Positions 59,848 through 64,000 of a DNA stretch of 64,000 bases are shown piece by piece. Source of the stretch: Zygnema cylindricum (Eukaryota; Streptophyta; Zygnematophyceae; Zygnematales; Zygnemataceae); contig JBBHKE010000054.1 of assembly GCA_037447655.1 (NCBI GenBank), forward strand, positions 1-64,000, given 5' to 3'. The notes under the pieces are model-generated. The model had not been told where the DNA came from, did not search any database, and was given only the letters and a program-made list of their open reading frames with translations. A program made the position numbers and the translations under genes. The first letter of the stretch is position 1, and every line of letters starts with the position of its first letter.

Positions 59848-60983
59848 TTAAATTCTATGGGCTCCATTGCCACAGAGAATTCGCAGATCGAAAGAAGTTA
59901 ATCTAGATAGTGCCGACTCCAAGTTTATAAAAACCCAAATGATTGACCCCTTGACAATCAAAACCCTATAACAACTTCACCCCTGTGAAATAACACTTTC
60001 TATGTGTTCAGTTCCACCACAGAATGCAAAGTTAGAATATGAGATTTGGACACATTCACCCACTTTGTCTTTCCCTTAGAAATGCAGCCACCCAGGCAGG
60101 CAAAAACTCTGACCGACTACACTCGTGTGTAGCCTGGACTCCCCTGAGTCCGCAACAAAAAAAATCACTGAATTTGGTCAACTGAGTTGATAGTTATGGC
60201 TGGCCAAAGTTTGCCTTTTATACAAGATGCTCTCTAGGAGAGGCGGCTACCTACCCAAAATATTCTAAGTCCTAAATCCCTCTCTAAACCCTCTAGTACC
60301 GAGGTACCGACCAATCACAAGTCTGTACTGTACATAAAGTACAGATGTCGGTGTACTTTCTGTACGGACAGTGTACGACGTCGCCATTATGCGACATTTG
60401 TCACATCCAGATTTGTTGTCTTCCGTTTCGGAGATTTTGTAAACCCGTATGATGTCGCCACGTGTCATCCGGAGTGGCGGAGTCTGCAAACCGCCAAATT
60501 GTCCTCTCCGCGAAGTCGGCGCTAACCACGGCCGTCCGACTGATATCGGTATTTAATACGGACCGTCGAAACAAATGTCCGTACTATTTGTTTCGTCCGG
60601 TACTAATAGTACAACTGTTTCTATGACTTATACACCGTAATACAGTTAAGTGGAAAACTCTACTTGTAACTATCTAAATATTTATCAAACCCTAAATGTC
60701 TTAGCACTAGTCCTAGACTAAACGGACAAAGCTAACGGCTACGGGTTGTTTGACGGACGGTAGGTACCAGGATCAAATTCGGGGTCCGTCAAATACCTTT
60801 TTAGTAAACCTACCTTTATCTACTCCTGTCTCTATGGAGAGCTTAGGCAGCCATGGCTCTAGCTCCCTCTCTAGCCTTTAGTGACTACAACAAGTGTGGG
60901 GGCTTGGTGAAGGGATTTAGAGGCAGATTGCCTCTGCTCTTTTCTATCTTAATACAGACCTAGAAAATACTCAAATATCAACA
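59848..60983 (-). repeat. 3' LTR of I
   Basis: 1,136 bp, preceded on the element strand by AAGGGGAG. The inverted repeat CTAGAAAATA (60960-60969) / TATTTTCTAG (60991-61000) brackets the junction. Confidence 0.9.
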
Positions 60984-61012
60984 CTCCCCTTATTTTCTAG
61001 TCTATTTTCCTT

Positions 61013-61816
61013 TCAACTCCCATAAACAAATAACCAAACACTCCCTCCCCTTTTTCTTTTTCTTTTTCCTTTTTCCTTTCTTTTCATAAAACTTAAGAGA
61101 ATACTCTTGTATTTAACATAGTGCATTAGATGAACTGAAAAAATAATTGCATCACGCATTTTATTTAACATCCCATTTTTTATAAATTCGAGCAAAGATT
61201 TTATCCACCTCATCACTTTTCCATCCACACACAAACCGATTTCCCTCTTGCGATCCAAACAGCCAGCCCCATCTCCAATCTCCAACATACACCTAGATGC
61301 TAACCCTTTTACAAGCACACCTTCATAAATGTCATCACTCCCTTTAGTGATGTCAAACCCATTACCCCCAAAAATTGAACTTTCCTCACTCTCTCCCATC
61401 AATATCTTTCCACTATCACTTTCTATTTTTATTCCCAAAATTTTCTCCTCCCCTAAACCTTTAATCAAATATTCATCTTCTCCGTTATCCTTTAAAACCC
61501 GTTCTAGTTTCACTTCTCTACTTTCCTCGGAATCCATTGAAGCCTTCCTTTCCGAACAGTTTTCAGTTTCCAAAATATCTATGAAATTATCCTCGTTATT
61601 TTTATTTTTCCCTTTTTCAAAAATGGATCCTAGATCCGACTTACTCATTTCTAAGTCATACATTCTACACTCTTTGACACCCACATCATGTCCAGCTCCC
61701 TCAAGAACTCCTCTTCCCTTTACTTCCCTTATCCCTCCAAAAGCACATTGTTGCCTTCGTGGAATTTTCTGTGTACTTTTCTCTCTTCTCCATTCTACCG
61801 ATGTGATCTGCTCCAA
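61013..61816 (-). pseudogene. collapsed pol of I, 267-codon open frame
   Basis: Aligned islands remain in Copia order: IPRRQQCAFGG (before protease), VKECRMYDLEMSKSDL (integrase C-terminal region), GEEKILGIKIESDSGK (after RT), GGNGFDITKGSDDIYEG and MLEIGDGAGCLDRK (RNase H), then MRWIKSLLEF. The protease, integrase and RT catalytic centres are gone. The frame is the same as upstream gag (one stop at 61853-61855 between them). It cannot work as a polymerase; any remaining role is unknown. Confidence 0.7.
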
Positions 61817-61852
61817 GATTTCTTCATCCTCTTTCTCCTCTTCCCCTTCTTC

Positions 61853-62895
61853 CTACTCATTCACACTCCAACTTCTAAGTTCTTCCAAACAAGGACATTC
61901 CTCCATATAATGACACGATTTCCTACAAGCGAAGCAAACTCCCTTTTTCAAAGCTCCCCTTTCTTTTCCTCTCCCTCTCTTTCCACCAAAGTTCCGATAA
62001 GGTTTACCTTTGTCTTTCTTTCTTTCTTCACGCTTGCGCTCGTCACCGTCGTTCCTCTCAGCACGCTTCCGCCAGTCACCACCAGCTGTGAATGCAGTCA
62101 CCCTCTCACTTCCCCTGCAAAGCTCCAAAGTGCTTTCCCTCACTAGAATTATCCCCATGGTCATGCTCCAAGTCCATGATGAGCCATCCATTCCCTGCAT
62201 AGGGTAAATGATGTCTTCGTACTCATCTAAGAGCTTCATGATTAGTGTATTAATCTTTCTCCACTCAGATTCTACATATCTCGCACTAGCAAGCTCAACA
62301 TATAACGCAGCAATATCATTGCAAAACTCTATCATGCTACCGCCTTTATAAACATAGGCATCTATTTATTGTTTTACTAATTGCTGCCTCTGTATAGTCT
62401 CACTCTTATAAATCTGAATTAGTGCTTCCCAAATTTCCGAAGACTTGGTTAGACTTAAAATAGTGATAGCTATGGACTTAGACACATATCTAAGTATGAG
62501 ATTTTTTGCTATAGTGTTTTTGTATTCCCATATTTTTCTGTCATTTTTTTTCGTTTTAATCCCTACAAGTGGTACCATAGCTAAGAGCATAGCTCCCCTC
62601 ACCGTAGGTGTCCCTTTTCCCTTCTCCTCTATTTCCCCATTAACGGCAAAGTTTTCCCTTCACATTCCGTTGCATCTGAACTCCAGTTGGTTTTCTGGGC
62701 AGCCCCAGATGATTCTCCATAGTGAGATCCTCCAAAGCCCAATGGCGGACACCTCACTTGTCCCGAAACAATTCCAAATAAGTGCTTGTCGAAAAGCAAC
62801 CTCTCCATCGTAAACTCCCAATAAGTGAAGTCTGTTCCATCGAACATAGGCACCCTAGATGGTGGGCCCATAATCTGAAATTCTATGGGCTCCAT
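61853..62895 (-). pseudogene. Copia I gag with zinc knuckle
   Basis: The ATG at 62895, 20 nt inside the LTR, opens IEFQIMGPPSRVPMF. A shift near 62650 is followed by one frame from 62602 with a stop at 62366-62368. It carries the gag segments TKSSEIWEALIQIYKSETIQ and FCNDIAALYVELASARY, a basic region, and knuckle CFACRKSCHYMEEC near 61930. Confidence 0.8.
62861..62875 (-). promoter_or_regulatory. primer-binding site of I
   Basis: On the minus strand GATTATGGGCCCACC, one mismatch to the other copies, directly follows the LTR. Confidence 0.75.
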
Positions 62896-64000
62896 TGCCA
62901 CACAGAATTCGCAGGTCCAAAGGAAGCTAATCTAGATAGTGCCGACTCCAAGTTAATATAAACCCAAATGATTGACCCCTTGACAATCAGAACCCTATTA
63001 CAGCTTCACCCCTGTGAAATAACACTTTCTGTGTGTTTAGTTCCACCACATAATGCAAAGCTAGAATATAAGATTTGGACACATTCAGCCACTTTGTCTT
63101 TCCCTTAGAAATGCAGCCACCCACGCAGGCAAAAACTCTGATAGACTACACTCCTGTGTAGCTTGGACTCCCGTGAGTCCGCAGCAAAAAAAATGGTCAA
63201 CTGAGTTGATGGTTAAGGTTGGCCAAAGTTTGCCTTTTATACAAGATGCTCTCTGGGAGAGGCGGCTACCTACCCAAAATATTCTAAGTCCTAAATCCCT
63301 CTCTAAACCCTCTAATACCGAGGTACTAACCAATCACAGGACTATACCGTACATAAAGTACAGATGCCGGTGTACTTTCTGTACGGACAGTGTACGACGT
63401 CGCCATTATGCGATATTTGTCCCATCTGGATTTGTTGTCTTCCATTCCGGAGATTTCGTAAACCCGTATGATGTTGCCACGTGTTATCCGGAGTGGCGGA
63501 GAACGCAAACGGCCAAATTGTCCTTTCAGCGAAGCCGGCGCTAACCACGGTCGTCCGATTGATATCGGTATTTAATACGGACCGTCGAAACAAATGTCCG
63601 TACTATTTGTTTCATCCGGTACTAATAGTCCAACTGTTTTTATGACTTATATACCGTAATATAGTTAAGTGGAAAACTCTATGTGTAACTATCTAAATAT
63701 CTATCAAACCCTACATGTCTTAGCGCTAGTCCTAGACTAAACGGACAAAGCTAACGGCTACGGGTTGTTTGACGGACGGTAGGTACCAGGATCAAATCCT
63801 TGGTCCGTCAAATACCTTTTTAGTAAACCTACCTTTATCTACTCTTGTCTCTTTGGAGAGCTTAGGCAGCCTTGGCTCTAGCTCCCTCTCCAGCCTTCAG
63901 TGACTACAACAAGTGTGGGGGCTTGGTGAAGGGAGTTAGAGGCAAACTGCCTCTGCTCTTTTCAATCCTAATACAGACCTAGAAAATACTCAAACATCAA
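62876..64000 (-). repeat. 5' LTR of I (truncated by window end)
   Basis: 1,125 bp visible. On the element strand it ends CATAGAATTTCA at 62876. It contains TATAAAA near 63237, the CCAAT box near 63330, and the GTAC hairpin near 63350-63390. Confidence 0.88.

Larger units (their letters stand above)
59848..64000 (-). mobile_element. Copia element I with shrunken pol, 5' LTR cut by window end
   Basis: 3' LTR 59848-60983, interior 60984-62875, 5' LTR 62876 onward, ending within about 2 bp of its expected terminus at 64000. The LTRs begin TGTTGATATTTGAG. The interior is only 1.9 kb against about 4.35 kb in F. Gag is kept; pol is reduced to scattered pieces. The outer flank is beyond the window, so the target duplication cannot be checked (left flank AAGCA, 59843-59847). 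Confidence 0.88.

Overview
This is nuclear DNA of a green plant (Viridiplantae, probably Streptophyta); the species cannot be named from the sequence. The evidence is a complete intron-rich gene for the chloroplast import receptor Toc34, part of a plant-type GDSL esterase gene, Ty1/Copia retrotransposons, and a retroelement primer site that matches the anticodon arm of plant initiator tRNA-Met. A 10-base run of N at 14321-14330 is an assembly gap.

Layout. 1-4.1 kb: a minus-strand GDSL esterase/lipase gene whose 3' end lies outside the window; five exons can be read, with a long Ser-Pro repeat and one in-frame stop. 4.2-8.3 kb: exon-like open frames of unknown function, polypyrimidine and short tandem repeats, a tRNA-like sequence and a short TA-flanked element. 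8.9-17.9 kb: non-autonomous DNA transposons: four hAT-like elements with 8-bp target duplications, PIF/Harbinger-like elements flanked by TTA, and TA-flanked Mariner/Stowaway-like elements, several nested. 18.1-22.9 kb: TOC34 on the plus strand, 8 coding exons, 331 codons. 24.7-46.8 kb: one old Copia element (B) enlarged to 22 kb by nested insertions: B contains C and a solo LTR; C contains A1 and two solo LTRs. Almost every junction has a 5-bp target duplication. 48.5-64 kb: a Harbinger-like element split by a solo LTR, then minus-strand Copia elements: H (5' truncated), F (young, nearly intact, inserted in H), and I (gag plus a shrunken pol), which runs off the window end.

How it fits together. 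Only TOC34 looks like a working host gene. The Copia families share an unusual plan. The gag start codon lies 20 nt inside the 5' LTR. The primer-binding site follows the LTR directly, is read through as gag codons, and matches the initiator tRNA-Met anticodon arm rather than its 3' end, as in Drosophila copia. Elements also share an inverted repeat that brackets the polypurine tract, a GTAC hairpin next to a CCAAT box, and a tRNA-like block antisense within each LTR. These shared architectural features are the most unusual content of the window. All boundaries, splice sites and difference counts were read by eye.
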